Source of the DNA: an uncultured Veillonellaceae bacterium | GTDB taxonomy: Bacteria > Bacillota > Negativicutes > Selenomonadales > Selenomonadaceae | Direction of reading: 5' to 3' | DNA: 64,000 nt | Assembly: GCA_902785705.1 (NCBI GenBank) | Contig: CACZZN010000004.1 | Coordinates: 57,990-121,989 of the forward strand | Shown here: piece after piece, positions 28,646 to 38,424 of the stretch | How positions within the stretch are numbered: the first letter of the stretch is position 1 | How the letters are laid out: each line of letters begins with the position of its first letter | Notes under the pieces: generated by a model | Database searches by the model: none | Told to the model about the DNA's origin: nothing | The model's input: only the letters and a program-made list of their open reading frames with translations | Made by a program: the position numbers and the translations under genes

Positions 28646-29561
28646 CCCGCAGCCTCCCGATGCCATGCAGCCTGCGCCTGATGGCACCGATATCCAGCCC
28701 GGACACGATGGCACCCAACACAACCAGGACTGCTCCCAGAAAAGCCTGCAGCGTAAAGCTCTCCTCCACTCCTCCCATAGCCTTGGGGATGCAGACGGAC
28801 ATGAGCAGAGTGATAACAGGCTCCAAGGCGAAAATCACCACCACATTGATGGGATCCGCATATCTCTGCCCGTACATCAGCATGATATAGGCAAAAGCCT
28901 TGCTGAAAATAGCAAGCATGAAGAGCGAGGAAAGGAAACTCCTGGTGAATTCCAGATCCAGGAACATCCTGGGATTCTCAGCGAACCAGAAAGCGAAGGC
29001 CACCGCAGCCATGAACAGGAGTTGGGTCACGGCCAGCAGCACGGGATCACTGTTCCGGCAAAACTTGTTCGCCACCACCGTATACAGGGACATGGATATG
29101 CAGTCCCCCAGCATGAAGAGCGTACCGGCCAGGGGGAAATCATCGGAGGAAACCCCGTTCGTGACCAGGATGCCCGCCAGAATCAGGAGAATGGCCGCCA
29201 CCTGCTGCTGGGAAGGAAAACGACGATAAAACACCAGGACAAAGAACGGAACCACCACAATGCCCAGGGAGGCCAAGACACTGGCCGCAGCCGGAGTCAG
29301 CCGCTCTATCCCCTCTTTTTCAAAAAGCAGAACCAACATCATCAAAAGTCCCAGCACACTGCCCCGTATGGCATTATAGCGATTCAGCTTTTTCAGTCTG
29401 GGGAAAAAACACAGTACCATGATGAGGGAAGCCAGACCATTCATCAGCGCCAGATAGCCGAAGGAACTCAATTCCGCCGGCAGACCCTTGATGAACACAT
29501 AGGCAGAGGCCCAGCACAGCATGACGGAAAATATAACGATACTGCTTTCAAAGTTTCTCAA
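28632..29561 (-). CDS. EamA/DMT-family transporter
   Basis: A 309-residue drug/metabolite-type permease with ten predicted hydrophobic segments in two EamA repeats (first near FSVMLCWASAYVFIKGLP, second near LAGTLFMLGDCISMSLYTV). The best start is probably the TTG at 29561, with GGGAGG eleven bases upstream. An in-frame ATG at 29594 would add a charged, atypical N-terminus. The substrate is unknown. It lies just after the HAD phosphatase gene. Confidence 0.85.
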   Translation of the reverse strand: MRNFESSIVIFSVMLCWASAYVFIKGLPAELSSFGYLALMNGLASLIMVLCFFPRLKKLNRYNAIRGSVLGLLMMLVLLFEKEGIERLTPAAASVLASLGIVVVPFFVLVFYRRFPSQQQVAAILLILAGILVTNGVSSDDFPLAGTLFMLGDCISMSLYTVVANKFCRNSDPVLLAVTQLLFMAAVAFAFWFAENPRMFLDLEFTRSFLSSLFMLAIFSKAFAYIMLMYGQRYADPINVVVIFALEPVITLLMSVCIPKAMGGVEESFTLQAFLGAVLVVLGAIVSGLDIGAIRRRLHGIGRLRDETT

Positions 29562-29618
29562 GCCATTTCCTTCCTCCCTGAACCTTCCATCCACCGAGGC
29601 ATCAAGTGAGCGGCACCA

Positions 29619-30710
29619 TCAATGCTCGCGCTTCACGTTGTCGCCGTAAATGGTCTTGAACTCGTCGCGCATGGATATGGTGTTCCAACCCCGTTCGTCC
29701 GCCGTTTTCTTGCAGGATTCGGCTTTTTTCAGATTGCCAAGTTCCCTCTCCACATCGTCGCACAGCACCATGAATGAGGCACACGGATAAGGATTGTCCT
29801 GCAGCGTGTACTCAAGCATTCCGCTGTCGCCCATCGAATTTCCGAAAGCGAGAACGGGCTTCTTCCCGATCTGGTTGAGGATGGAGAAAATCTTGGCCGT
29901 TTTTCCGTTCTCACGCACCAATTCTCCCGAAATGACGATTTTCTCCCGATGGCGGTCATAAAAGTGATCGGAGGGCTTATCTTTGCCCATGCCCGTCGAG
30001 GTGTAGACAAAGTCCGAAGCCAGAATCCTGTCGGGGCGGATCGGAATGACGCCGTCCACCAGTACGCGCGTCGTATCTACACCGCAGGCAGAATCAATAT
30101 AAACGGCAAAGCCGTTGTTTCCGAGATAGGAGATGATCTCGACCATCGGCAGGTAGAAAGCCTCGCCGCGCTTCAAGTTCGTGAGGCCCGTCTCATACGT
30201 CTCCATGAACTGCTTGACATACGCCCTGTATTCCTGCGGCGTCATTCCCGCGTATGCAGAAGTCAGATATCCCAGCAGGCGCTTGTTGTCCTCCTTGGAG
30301 ATTCCTGTCTTGTTGTAGATCTGCGGCTTGATCCGCGCCGCAAAAGCCCTCATCTCCGGATCGGGCGTGTAGGACTTGTCTTCCAGCGCACGATGGAGGA
30401 ACATTGTCTCTTGGAAATAGAGGGGCGCGGTCTCGCAATAAAATGTCCCGTCCATATCAAACACAGCAATACGATCCTCCTCCGGAATAAAGTTCGGGCT
30501 TTGAGGATCAACAGCGCTTTCCACGAAATTCACGATCTTGTTTTTCGTCGGCGAGTTGTCGTTCCAATATTGGAAATCTGCCGCACGCTCCACATGGATT
30601 GCCGCGACCTCCGCTCTGGATGCCGCCTGGCCGCCCGCCGCAATTCCCATCGCCAGCATTGCCGCCAAAATTCCCGCCATCAGTTTGTTTTTCTTCGTGC
30701 TTTTCATCAA
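29619..30710 (-). CDS. Periplasmic HAD-family phosphatase
   Basis: A 363-residue protein with a lysine-rich signal peptide ending GIAAGGQAA. HAD motif I is FDMDGTFYCETAP (about residue 88), and the C-terminal acidic motif is LAFGNSMGDSGMLEY. A large insert between them (about 110-220) acts as a cap. It belongs to the phosphoserine phosphatase-like group of exported HAD proteins. The substrate is unknown. The EamA gene starts 24-57 bp downstream, so the pair may be cotranscribed. Confidence 0.82.
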   Translation of the reverse strand: MMKSTKKNKLMAGILAAMLAMGIAAGGQAASRAEVAAIHVERAADFQYWNDNSPTKNKIVNFVESAVDPQSPNFIPEEDRIAVFDMDGTFYCETAPLYFQETMFLHRALEDKSYTPDPEMRAFAARIKPQIYNKTGISKEDNKRLLGYLTSAYAGMTPQEYRAYVKQFMETYETGLTNLKRGEAFYLPMVEIISYLGNNGFAVYIDSACGVDTTRVLVDGVIPIRPDRILASDFVYTSTGMGKDKPSDHFYDRHREKIVISGELVRENGKTAKIFSILNQIGKKPVLAFGNSMGDSGMLEYTLQDNPYPCASFMVLCDDVERELGNLKKAESCKKTADERGWNTISMRDEFKTIYGDNVKREH

Positions 30711-30758
30711 ACCATACTCCCTTTCATCTGAATTATTTTACTCCATATAGGAACTATA

Positions 30759-31388
30759 CTATATTTTCTCCCGCATGTGCCGGGATAAGTGCGCCGTGCT
30801 GTTCAACAGCTCGATGGTCCAGTTGCCGTCATCGTAGCGCAGGATATTCACGGCGGTATTGAATTGCCGGATCGACCAGAGATATTCCAACGGCATGTGC
30901 AGCACAGCCGTAAGGATCGTCCGCAGGATTGCGCCGTGTGCCACGACAAGCACCGTCTCGTCATCATGGGCCGCAAGGATCTTCGCAATGACCAGCATCG
31001 CGCGCTCCTGCAGCTGATGGAAACTTTCTCCATGCGGGATGCGAAGCCGATCCGGGTGCTGCAGGAAATTCTCCAGAGCGTCCGGCCATCCGCTCACGAT
31101 CTCATCGTAGCTCAGGCCCTCCCAGTCCCCGAAATGCAGTTCCCTCAATTCCCTCGTGACCTGTACCGGCAGCCCGAAATGGTCGCCCACGATCTCTGCG
31201 GTCACACGGGCACGCGAAAGATCGCTCGCATAAATCGCATCGAGCTTTTTCACCGGGAAATGCTCCGCAAGTTCCCGTGCCTGCCGGATTCCTTCCTCCG
31301 TGAGCGCGACATTGGACTGTCCCTGAAATTTTCCGTCTACATTCCACTCGGTCTGCCCATGGCGAACAAGAACCAGTTTTGTCATCAT
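30759..31388 (-). CDS. cobC: Alpha-ribazole-phosphate phosphatase (histidine phosphatase family)
   Basis: A 209-residue histidine phosphatase with LVRHGQTEWN at the N-terminus, a central glutamate in RELHFGDWEG, and the second catalytic histidine in VVAHGAILR. Many family members have other roles. Its position as the last gene of the cobamide operon, overlapping cobD by 4 bp, makes alpha-ribazole phosphatase the likely activity. Confidence 0.85.
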   Translation of the reverse strand: MMTKLVLVRHGQTEWNVDGKFQGQSNVALTEEGIRQARELAEHFPVKKLDAIYASDLSRARVTAEIVGDHFGLPVQVTRELRELHFGDWEGLSYDEIVSGWPDALENFLQHPDRLRIPHGESFHQLQERAMLVIAKILAAHDDETVLVVAHGAILRTILTAVLHMPLEYLWSIRQFNTAVNILRYDDGNWTIELLNSTAHLSRHMREKI

Positions 31389-32473
31389 CGGCCCATTTCC
31401 TCCCGAAGCACATCTTGCAAGTGTTGGAGCAGCAGCATATTCTCCTCACGTCTGCGGACAGCAACACGCAGGTACCCGCCCCGGGGGATTCCCGTATAAT
31501 TGCCGCAGTCGCGGATCAAAATGCCGCGCTTCTTCATTGCCTTTGCCACACGATGCAACAGCGCCTTGGACTCCAACCGGCAAAAGACAAAATTGACGCT
31601 CGGCTCGAAAACCTCCACCCCCGGAAGCTTCCTTAATGCTTTCGACATAAAGGAACGTTCTTCCTGCAACCAATCCCACGTTTTTTTCTGATATTCCCGA
31701 TCCCGCAGAGCCGCAAGCCCTGCCTCCTGCGCCAAAACATTCACATTCCAGACATCCTTCGCCGATTCTATCCGTTCACAATCCTCCTCCGGCACGACAG
31801 CAAATCCAAGGCGCAGGCCGGGGAGCGCGTAGAATTTTGTCAAGGACCGCACGACGAAAAGGGAATCGCGCCCACGCACAAGATCCATCACGGAATATTC
31901 CCCCCGGTCCTGCAGAAAATCCAGAAAGGACTCATCCACCACCAGAAGCGTCCCGTGCTCCTCGCACAGCTCGATCAATTCCACCATATCTTTTTTGGTA
32001 AACAAATCTCCGGTGGGATTGTTCGGATTTCCGAGCATGACGCAGTCCGCACGCCCGACAACGTCCTCGTCTGGCAAGGAATGCCCCGGCATGCCATCCT
32101 GCGGCAGGAGCAGCGGCAGCGGCCACACATCCGCATCCACCGCGTGCGCCGCGCGTTCATAATCCGAAAAGGAGGGCACAGGCACAGCCACGGACTCCGG
32201 CCGATAGACACTACAGATCAGATAGAACAGCTCCGCCGCCCCATTGCCGACGACGATCTGCTCCTGCGGAACCCCGTACGCCTCCGCGATTGCCTTCTTT
32301 AAACGTACACTGCCCGGCTCCGGATAATGCGCAATATCCCGCAAATGCGTTTCGATGGCCTGCATTGCCGATTCCGGAGGCCCCAGAGGATTGATGTTCG
32401 CGCTGAAATCCAGCCATCCTCCGTCGGGAGCCTTCCCCTCATAGACGTTGCCGCCATGCTCGAATTTCTTCAT
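31385..32473 (-). CDS. cobD: L-threonine-O-3-phosphate decarboxylase
   Basis: CobD makes (R)-1-aminopropan-2-ol phosphate, the linker of the nucleotide loop. The 362-residue aminotransferase-fold protein begins MKKFEHGGNVYE, has FSANINPLGPP, the LGNPNNPTGD motif and the PLP lysine in RSLTKFYALPGLRLGF. AGGAGG lies 11 nt before the ATG at 32473. An ATG at 32500 lacks a ribosome-binding site. It follows cobS. Confidence 0.93.
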   Translation of the reverse strand: MKKFEHGGNVYEGKAPDGGWLDFSANINPLGPPESAMQAIETHLRDIAHYPEPGSVRLKKAIAEAYGVPQEQIVVGNGAAELFYLICSVYRPESVAVPVPSFSDYERAAHAVDADVWPLPLLLPQDGMPGHSLPDEDVVGRADCVMLGNPNNPTGDLFTKKDMVELIELCEEHGTLLVVDESFLDFLQDRGEYSVMDLVRGRDSLFVVRSLTKFYALPGLRLGFAVVPEEDCERIESAKDVWNVNVLAQEAGLAALRDREYQKKTWDWLQEERSFMSKALRKLPGVEVFEPSVNFVFCRLESKALLHRVAKAMKKRGILIRDCGNYTGIPRGGYLRVAVRRREENMLLLQHLQDVLREEMGR

Positions 32474-32501
32474 GAAAACACGATCCTCCTGCACTCTCAT
32501 A

Positions 32502-33284
32502 TCAGCATATGGTCAAAAACACCAGCAGCACCAGGCCCTCTGTCAAAGTCGTGACCGCACCGTAGACATCCCCTGTCACACCGCCCAGCCGTTTTGCCGC
32601 GTAACACCCAAAGGATATGGCAAAGAAAAAAGCCGCAAGCAGCGCTGCAAACAGCATCCCCCATGCTCCGCTCAAACAACCTGCCGCAGCCAGCAGAAGA
32701 CAGGTTGTCACTCCCGCAAAGCACATCGTTCCCTTTCCCGTATGCTCGGCAAAGGCCTTGCCCATACCCTCCGGCCGTGCGTAGGGGAACAGCCCGATGA
32801 CCAGCACCATCATGCACCTGCCGATGATCGGCATAGCGAAAAGAACCGTGGGCAGAGCTTCTTTTGGCATATCCAGCAGAATGGAATACTCTGCCAGCAT
32901 CAACGCGAGAAAGGCGACAACTGCATTGGAGCCAACACAGCTGTCCTTCATGATTTCCAGCATGCGTTCCCGGGAACGCCCGGAAAACAGACCGTCCATC
33001 GTATCCATGAACCCGTCACAGTGGATACCGCCCGTGAGCCAGACGGGAAACAGGAGCAGCACGGCTGCCGTCAGATGCTCCGGCGGCACGAGCCCCCATG
33101 CGGGCAGCACGAAAACGCAAAGATAGGCCGCGCCCCCGTAGAAACAGCCCAGTACCGCACCAATCAGCGGAAAGTAGCGCACGCTCCCGCCAAAGGCTTC
33201 CTCCGTCCAAATCTCCTGCCGCACAACGGAGATCCGCGTCAGAAACTGCAGTCCGACCAAAAAAGAATCCATGTCCGATTCCAC
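32502..33284 (-). CDS. cobS: Adenosylcobinamide-GDP ribazoletransferase (cobalamin synthase)
   Basis: An inner-membrane enzyme joining AdoCbi-GDP and alpha-ribazole. The 260-residue protein has FLTRISV at the N-terminus, the CDGFMDTMDGLFSGR motif with metal-binding aspartates, and MPIIGRCMMVL. It has several membrane segments. It lies 6 bp after cbiB in the operon. Confidence 0.95.
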   Translation of the reverse strand: MESDMDSFLVGLQFLTRISVVRQEIWTEEAFGGSVRYFPLIGAVLGCFYGGAAYLCVFVLPAWGLVPPEHLTAAVLLLFPVWLTGGIHCDGFMDTMDGLFSGRSRERMLEIMKDSCVGSNAVVAFLALMLAEYSILLDMPKEALPTVLFAMPIIGRCMMVLVIGLFPYARPEGMGKAFAEHTGKGTMCFAGVTTCLLLAAAGCLSGAWGMLFAALLAAFFFAISFGCYAAKRLGGVTGDVYGAVTTLTEGLVLLVFLTIC

Positions 33285-33290
33285 CTATAC

Positions 33291-34256
33291 TCAAGTCCGT
33301 CCAATCGCCAAAAACAGGAAATAGGCAAGCGCCAGAAACAGCGTCGCTGCGGTATACATGAGGCGAATGGATGCCATGATATGCCGAGGGCCCAGTTCCT
33401 GCAGCGCATCCCCCATGTAGGCGCGGAAGGATTTCTTTCCGAAGTAGGAATTCATGCCGCCCAAACGGATGTGGAGCGCGCCTGCCACCGTTGCCTCCGC
33501 GTAACCTCCGTTGGGGCTCGGATGCTTGTCCGCATCACGCTTCATCACGCGGAACGCATGCCGATGGTCAAAGCCCAGGATCCACGCCGCGAACACGAAC
33601 AGAATCCCCGTGATGCGCGCCGGGACATAATTCAGCGCATCGTCCAGCCGTGCCGCCGCACGCCCGAAATAGAGATATTTCTCATTTCTGTAGCCCACCA
33701 TGGAATCCATGGTATTCGCCGCACGATAGAGCACGGCAAGGGGGACGCCTCCTATCGCAAAGAAGAACAGCGGTGCGATGATTCCATCCACCGTATTCTC
33801 CGCAATGGTCTCCACCGCAGCCCTCGTGATATCCTGCGGCGTCAGCTCATCCGTATCGCGCCCGACGATCCAGCCGACCTTCCGCCGTGCCTCCGCAAGA
33901 TTTTCCTGCATGAGCAAACTGCAAATCTCGCGCCCTGCCTCCGCAAGGCTCTTCGGGGAAATCATGAAGCACAGCAGCAGCGCGGAAATCAGGTACTCCG
34001 CCCAAACGGTTCCCGCAAGCTCCGACAGCCGATAGGACAGGTGCAGAATCCCGCAAGCCGCCCCATAGCAAATGAGCAGCACCAGCAGCACCAGCAGGAT
34101 GCCGCGGCGGAATTTGCTTCCGTTTCCATCCTCCTGACGGTAAAGCACGCGTTCCAGCAGCGAAATCAGATTCCCCATGAGCACGACAGGATGCAGCCTG
34201 GTCCGCGGGTCTCCGATGATGGTATCGAGGAAGAACGCGAGGAACCCTGTCAGCAT
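33291..34256 (-). CDS. cbiB: Adenosylcobinamide-phosphate synthase CbiB
   Basis: An integral membrane enzyme attaching aminopropanol phosphate to adenosylcobyric acid. The 321-residue protein begins with DTIIGDPRTRLHPVVLMG, and has VAETIAENTVDGIIAPLFFF and NTMDSMVGYRNEKY, all typical of CbiB. It overlaps cbiP by 7 bp. Confidence 0.95.
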   Translation of the reverse strand: MLTGFLAFFLDTIIGDPRTRLHPVVLMGNLISLLERVLYRQEDGNGSKFRRGILLVLLVLLICYGAACGILHLSYRLSELAGTVWAEYLISALLLCFMISPKSLAEAGREICSLLMQENLAEARRKVGWIVGRDTDELTPQDITRAAVETIAENTVDGIIAPLFFFAIGGVPLAVLYRAANTMDSMVGYRNEKYLYFGRAAARLDDALNYVPARITGILFVFAAWILGFDHRHAFRVMKRDADKHPSPNGGYAEATVAGALHIRLGGMNSYFGKKSFRAYMGDALQELGPRHIMASIRLMYTAATLFLALAYFLFLAIGRT

Positions 34257-35782
34257 CTCCCGTCCTCCATGATGTTCCGAAGCCTTTCCATATCGAGGTG
34301 CTCCCGCACGACCGCAGCCAGCCTTTCATAGTTCTGCTGCTTTTCCGCACGCACATTGCGCATAGTTTCCAATGGCGCAAGCCCTTTTCTTTTTCTCAGC
34401 GCATTCAGGAGCTGCCGGCGGAAGCTGTCATTGTCAAAAATGCCATGCACATAGGTACCAAGCACCTGTCCATTCTCCGAGACCATGCCCTCCGGTTCCT
34501 CCATGAGCCGCCCCGCACGCTTTCGGATCACAAAGGGATGCTTGGCCGGTTCAAGGAATTCCGTATGCCCCATATGGATCTCATAGCCCTCCAAAGCACG
34601 TCCTTGGATTTCCGCGCCCAGAAAAACCAGCTCCGCGCAATCAGCCTTGACCTGGCTTGTGAGCTTCTCCCTTGCAAACACCGTGCGGATGGGGAGCAGG
34701 CCAAGCCCCCTCGTGCCATCATGTTCCGACTCCGTATGGAGCGGATCCAAGATTTCCTGCCCCAACATCTGATACCCGCCGCAGATGCCGATGACCGGGA
34801 TGCCGCGCTCCGCCCTTTCACGAATGGCCGCTGCCATGCCGGACGCTTCCAGATGCAGCAGATCCTCCGTTGTGTTCTTGCTGCCGGGAAGCAGGATCAG
34901 ATCCGGCTCCCCCAGTTCCGCAGCCGTCCGCACATAGGAAAGAGCCACATCCGATTCGCCCGCGAGGCTGTCAAAATCTGTGAAATTCGATATTTTCGGC
35001 GTCTGTATCACAGCAATCCTCAGCGGCCCGTCCGCGTCCACATCCCGCTTTTCCTGCAAGGAAACCGAGTCCTCGTCATCGATGCCGAGCTGCTCGATAT
35101 GCGGGATAATGCCAAGCACGGGCTTGCCCGTCTTCTGCTCCAGAAAGTCCACCGCAGGCGCCAGAAGGGAGACATCCCCCCGGAACTTGTTGATGACAAG
35201 CCCCTTCACCAGTTCCCGCTCATCCTCGTCCAAAAGCTCCAAGGTTCCGACCAAGGATGCCAGCGCACCGCCGCGATCGATATCCGCAACGAGGAGCACA
35301 GGCGCCTGCAGATACTTTGCCACCCGCATATTCACGATATCATTTGCCTTGAGATTGACCTCGGCAGGGCTCCCCGCCCCCTCGATCACAATCGTGTCGT
35401 ACGCCTTGTCCAGACGCCCAAGCGCTTCCTTCACCGCGTCAAAGGCTTTCAAGGAATAGCCCTTATGGTATTCCCGTGCGCTCATGTTGCCGACGGGCTT
35501 TCCCATGAGCACCACCTGCGAGCAGGAATTTCCCGTGGGCTTCAAGAGCACGGGATTCATATCCACCATAGGCTCCAGCCCCGCGGCCTCCGCCTGCGCC
35601 ACCTGCGCGCGTCCCATTTCCAAGCCTTCCTTCGTGACATAGGAATTGAGCGCCATGTTCTGCGCCTTGAAGGGAACGACCTTCCGCCCCTCCTGATGGA
35701 AAATGCGGCAGAGCGCCGTCGTCAGAATGCTTTTCCCTACATGGGAGCTGGTGCCCTGCAGCATGATGTAATCCGCCATCAC
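34250..35782 (-). CDS. cbiP: Cobyric acid synthase
   Basis: CbiP amidates four side chains of adenosylcobyrinic acid a,c-diamide. The 510-residue protein has an N-terminal P-loop-like ATPase domain (GTSSHVGKSILTTALCRIF, KAQNMALNSYV, VIEGAGSPAEVNL) and a C-terminal class I amidotransferase domain with the nucleophile in GICGGYQMLG. It is also called CobQ. It overlaps cobU by 4 bp. Confidence 0.96.
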   Translation of the reverse strand: MMADYIMLQGTSSHVGKSILTTALCRIFHQEGRKVVPFKAQNMALNSYVTKEGLEMGRAQVAQAEAAGLEPMVDMNPVLLKPTGNSCSQVVLMGKPVGNMSAREYHKGYSLKAFDAVKEALGRLDKAYDTIVIEGAGSPAEVNLKANDIVNMRVAKYLQAPVLLVADIDRGGALASLVGTLELLDEDERELVKGLVINKFRGDVSLLAPAVDFLEQKTGKPVLGIIPHIEQLGIDDEDSVSLQEKRDVDADGPLRIAVIQTPKISNFTDFDSLAGESDVALSYVRTAAELGEPDLILLPGSKNTTEDLLHLEASGMAAAIRERAERGIPVIGICGGYQMLGQEILDPLHTESEHDGTRGLGLLPIRTVFAREKLTSQVKADCAELVFLGAEIQGRALEGYEIHMGHTEFLEPAKHPFVIRKRAGRLMEEPEGMVSENGQVLGTYVHGIFDNDSFRRQLLNALRKRKGLAPLETMRNVRAEKQQNYERLAAVVREHLDMERLRNIMEDGRC

Positions 35783-36336
35783 ACGACCTCCGCAAGCTTC
35801 TTGATATTGACGGGAAGACCGCAGGCCACCAGATAGACCTCCTCCGCCGCCCGTGCCATGAGCTGGTTCGAGATGCCCGCAAGATCCCGATACTCCCGTG
35901 ACAAATGATTTTCCGGCACAATGCCCGCGCCCACCTCATTCGTCACAAAAACAGACGTTCCCTGGTTCTTCCTGGCCTGTGCAATCAGCAGCTCCACCTG
36001 CTCCCGGACCACCTGATAATTCCTGTCAAAATCCTCCAGTGTCGGCATAGCACAGATAAGATTGCTGATATAAAGCGTCAGACAGTCAAAGAGGATCATA
36101 TCATGCTCCCTGCCTGCCTCTTCCAGCGTCCTCTCCGCATGGAAAGGAGCCTCAAAGGTCTGCCACTCCTTGGGGCGCCGCCTTTGATGCAGTTTCACCC
36201 GGTAAGCCATCTCCTCGTCATAGACCTGCGCCGTCGCGATATAGGCCACATGCTTCCCATGCTTCGCCGCGTAGCTCTCCGCAAACCTGCTCTTCCCGCT
36301 CCGCGCCCCGCCCGTCACCAAAACAATCTTCCCCAA
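35779..36336 (-). CDS. cobU: Bifunctional adenosylcobinamide kinase / guanylyltransferase
   Basis: CobU phosphorylates and guanylylates adenosylcobinamide. The protein has the P-loop VTGGARSGKSRFAE at its start, a HQRRRPKEWQTFE motif and a FVTNEVGAGIVPE block. I place the start at a TTG (36336), giving MGKIVLVTGGARSGK and 185 residues, because GGAGG lies 8 nt upstream. The ATG at 36372 has poor spacing. It sits between cbiA and cbiP. Confidence 0.94.
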   Translation of the reverse strand: MGKIVLVTGGARSGKSRFAESYAAKHGKHVAYIATAQVYDEEMAYRVKLHQRRRPKEWQTFEAPFHAERTLEEAGREHDMILFDCLTLYISNLICAMPTLEDFDRNYQVVREQVELLIAQARKNQGTSVFVTNEVGAGIVPENHLSREYRDLAGISNQLMARAAEEVYLVACGLPVNIKKLAEVV

Positions 36337-36383
36337 ACCAACTGCCTCCAAAATACCCTCGCGTACAAACATTGCCCCTTATT

Positions 36384-37784
36384 CTACCACGACTCATCCA
36401 TCGGTTTCAAGCAGGCCTTGCCTCTGCACATTTCCACAAAATGCTTCGCTGCCTTCGGGCATCCCGCAAAGTGCAGATGCAGATAGGAACCCAGTACATT
36501 TTTCGCCGCATATCCGGCAGCATAGCGCGCATGATTCCGCATGCGCGTAAATGCAAAAGCTCTTGCCTCCACGGACGCATCATCCGCCTGCTCCGTGGAG
36601 AAGTGGAACTCATGCCCGCGGAATCTCGTCCCCCTGCTGCCCAGCACCGTATTCTGCAAAAGCTCCGCCTCCACATAGCCGACCATCTGCAGCTTTTTCT
36701 GCATCTGCGCGCAGGCGGGGAAAACACCTGCCATGGGATAGCGCTTCCCTTCAAAATCCACAAGTTCCCGCATCAGATACATGAATCCGCCGCATTCCGC
36801 GTACATGGGCATGCCCTGCTCCGCTGCTTCCCGAATGGACGCACGCATGGAATCATTCCCGCTGAGCCTTTCCGCGAACATCTCGGGAAACCCGCCGCCC
36901 AGAATCAGTCCCTCCGCCTTTGGAAGTTCCTCATCCCGCAAGGGGCTAAAGGTCACGATTTCCGCGCCGCATTGTTCCAAGACCTGCAGGCTTTCCGGAT
37001 AGTAAAAGGAAAATGCTTCGTCCCGCGCCACGGCGATCCTGCAGCTGCGCTTCCCCGCAGCAGCCTTCCTGCCCTGCCCTCCTGTGAAATCCAAGGGCTC
37101 GGCGTTCTTCGCCAGATTCAGGATGCTGTCCAGATCCACCTGCGCGGCAACCGCCTTTGCAATTTTTGTGACGATGCCCCGCTCCTCGTTCTCCGTCGTC
37201 GGCAAAAGCCCCAAATGCCGCTCCGGCATCTGAAGCCCCTCATCTCTCCGCACAGCCCCGTAAACCGCTATATCCAAGGCGGACAGAGCCTCCGCGATCA
37301 TTTTCTCATGGGTGGCGGAGCCCAAACGATTCAGCAAAACACCTGCCAGCCGCAAATCCCTGTCATACTCACGGAAACCAAGCGCCATTGCCGCTGCGGA
37401 AGCCCCCATGGATTTCGCGTCAATGGTCAGCAGCACAGGCGCATCCAGAAGTTTCGCCACCTGCGCCGTGGAGCTCACGCCCTTGCGCCCGCCGTCATAG
37501 AGTCCCATGACTCCCTCGATTACCGCAATGTCCGCGTCCTGCGCTGTGCGCACGAAGATCTCCCGCAATCGATCCTCCGGCACCAGCCAGGTATCCAGAT
37601 TATGCGCAGGCCGGCCGCTCGCAAGCGCATGATAGCCCGGATCGATATAATCCGGGCCAATCTTATAGGCCTGCACCCGAAGGCCGCGCTCCCGAAGCGC
37701 CGCCAAGATTCCCGTCACCAGAGTCGTCTTCCCCGACCCGCTCTGCGTCGCCGCAATCACCACTCGCGGAATCCTGATTTCCAT
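36384..37784 (-). CDS. cbiA: Cobyrinic acid a,c-diamide synthase
   Basis: CbiA amidates the a and c side chains of cobyrinate. The 466-residue protein has a P-loop (ATQSGSGKTTLVTGI), the EGVMGLYDG motif, and a C-terminal amidotransferase domain with MYAECGGFMYLMREL. It starts 4 bp after the cbiC stop. Confidence 0.96.
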   Translation of the reverse strand: MEIRIPRVVIAATQSGSGKTTLVTGILAALRERGLRVQAYKIGPDYIDPGYHALASGRPAHNLDTWLVPEDRLREIFVRTAQDADIAVIEGVMGLYDGGRKGVSSTAQVAKLLDAPVLLTIDAKSMGASAAAMALGFREYDRDLRLAGVLLNRLGSATHEKMIAEALSALDIAVYGAVRRDEGLQMPERHLGLLPTTENEERGIVTKIAKAVAAQVDLDSILNLAKNAEPLDFTGGQGRKAAAGKRSCRIAVARDEAFSFYYPESLQVLEQCGAEIVTFSPLRDEELPKAEGLILGGGFPEMFAERLSGNDSMRASIREAAEQGMPMYAECGGFMYLMRELVDFEGKRYPMAGVFPACAQMQKKLQMVGYVEAELLQNTVLGSRGTRFRGHEFHFSTEQADDASVEARAFAFTRMRNHARYAAGYAAKNVLGSYLHLHFAGCPKAAKHFVEMCRGKACLKPMDESW

Positions 37785-37788
37785 CGTC

Positions 37789-38424
37789 TCACCTGCTGTT
37801 ATCGATCAGATACATGACAGCATTCACCACAGCCGCCGCAATCGGGCTTCCTCCCTTCGTCCCCTCGACTGTCACAAAGGGGACCATGTCCTGCTCCGCC
37901 AGCTCCCGTTTGGAATCCGCCGCACCCACGAATCCCACCGGAATCCCCACGATCACTGCCGGACGGACTGCTTCCTCGCGCATGAGCCGCAACACCTCAA
38001 ACAGGGCAGTCGGCGCATTTCCGATGGCCACGATCGAGCCATCCAGAGCCTTTCCGAACCTGCGCATCGCAGCCATGGAGCGCGTAATGCCTTCCTGCTC
38101 CGCAAGTGCACGGATCTCGGGATCCGCCACGCAGCAGAACGCCTCGCCCCCAAAGGCAGCAAGCTTCCGCTTATTGATGCCCGTCCGCACCATTTCCACG
38201 TCCGTATAGATATTGCAGCCCGCCTTCAAAGCCTCCTGCGCCCTCACGATTGCCTCCGGATGCATGCGGATCAACGGTGCATACTCCACATCCCCCGCAG
38301 CATGGATGATGCGGGAGTAAACCTTCGTCTCTTCCTCCGTGAGCCCCATCCCCGCCAAATGCGGCGCAATGATCTCCATGCTCCGATGCTCTATCTCCAT
38401 CGGCTTCCTGATAAAATCCATCAT
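37789..38424 (-). CDS. cbiC: Cobalt-precorrin-8 methylmutase
   Basis: CbiC moves the C-11 methyl to C-12 to form cobyrinate. The 211-residue protein carries the catalytic histidine in IIHAAGDVEY, plus DVEMVRTGI, AIGNAPTALF and VGIPVGFVGAADSK. It overlaps cbiJ by 4 bp. Confidence 0.96.
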   Translation of the reverse strand: MMDFIRKPMEIEHRSMEIIAPHLAGMGLTEEETKVYSRIIHAAGDVEYAPLIRMHPEAIVRAQEALKAGCNIYTDVEMVRTGINKRKLAAFGGEAFCCVADPEIRALAEQEGITRSMAAMRRFGKALDGSIVAIGNAPTALFEVLRLMREEAVRPAVIVGIPVGFVGAADSKRELAEQDMVPFVTVEGTKGGSPIAAAVVNAVMYLIDNSR

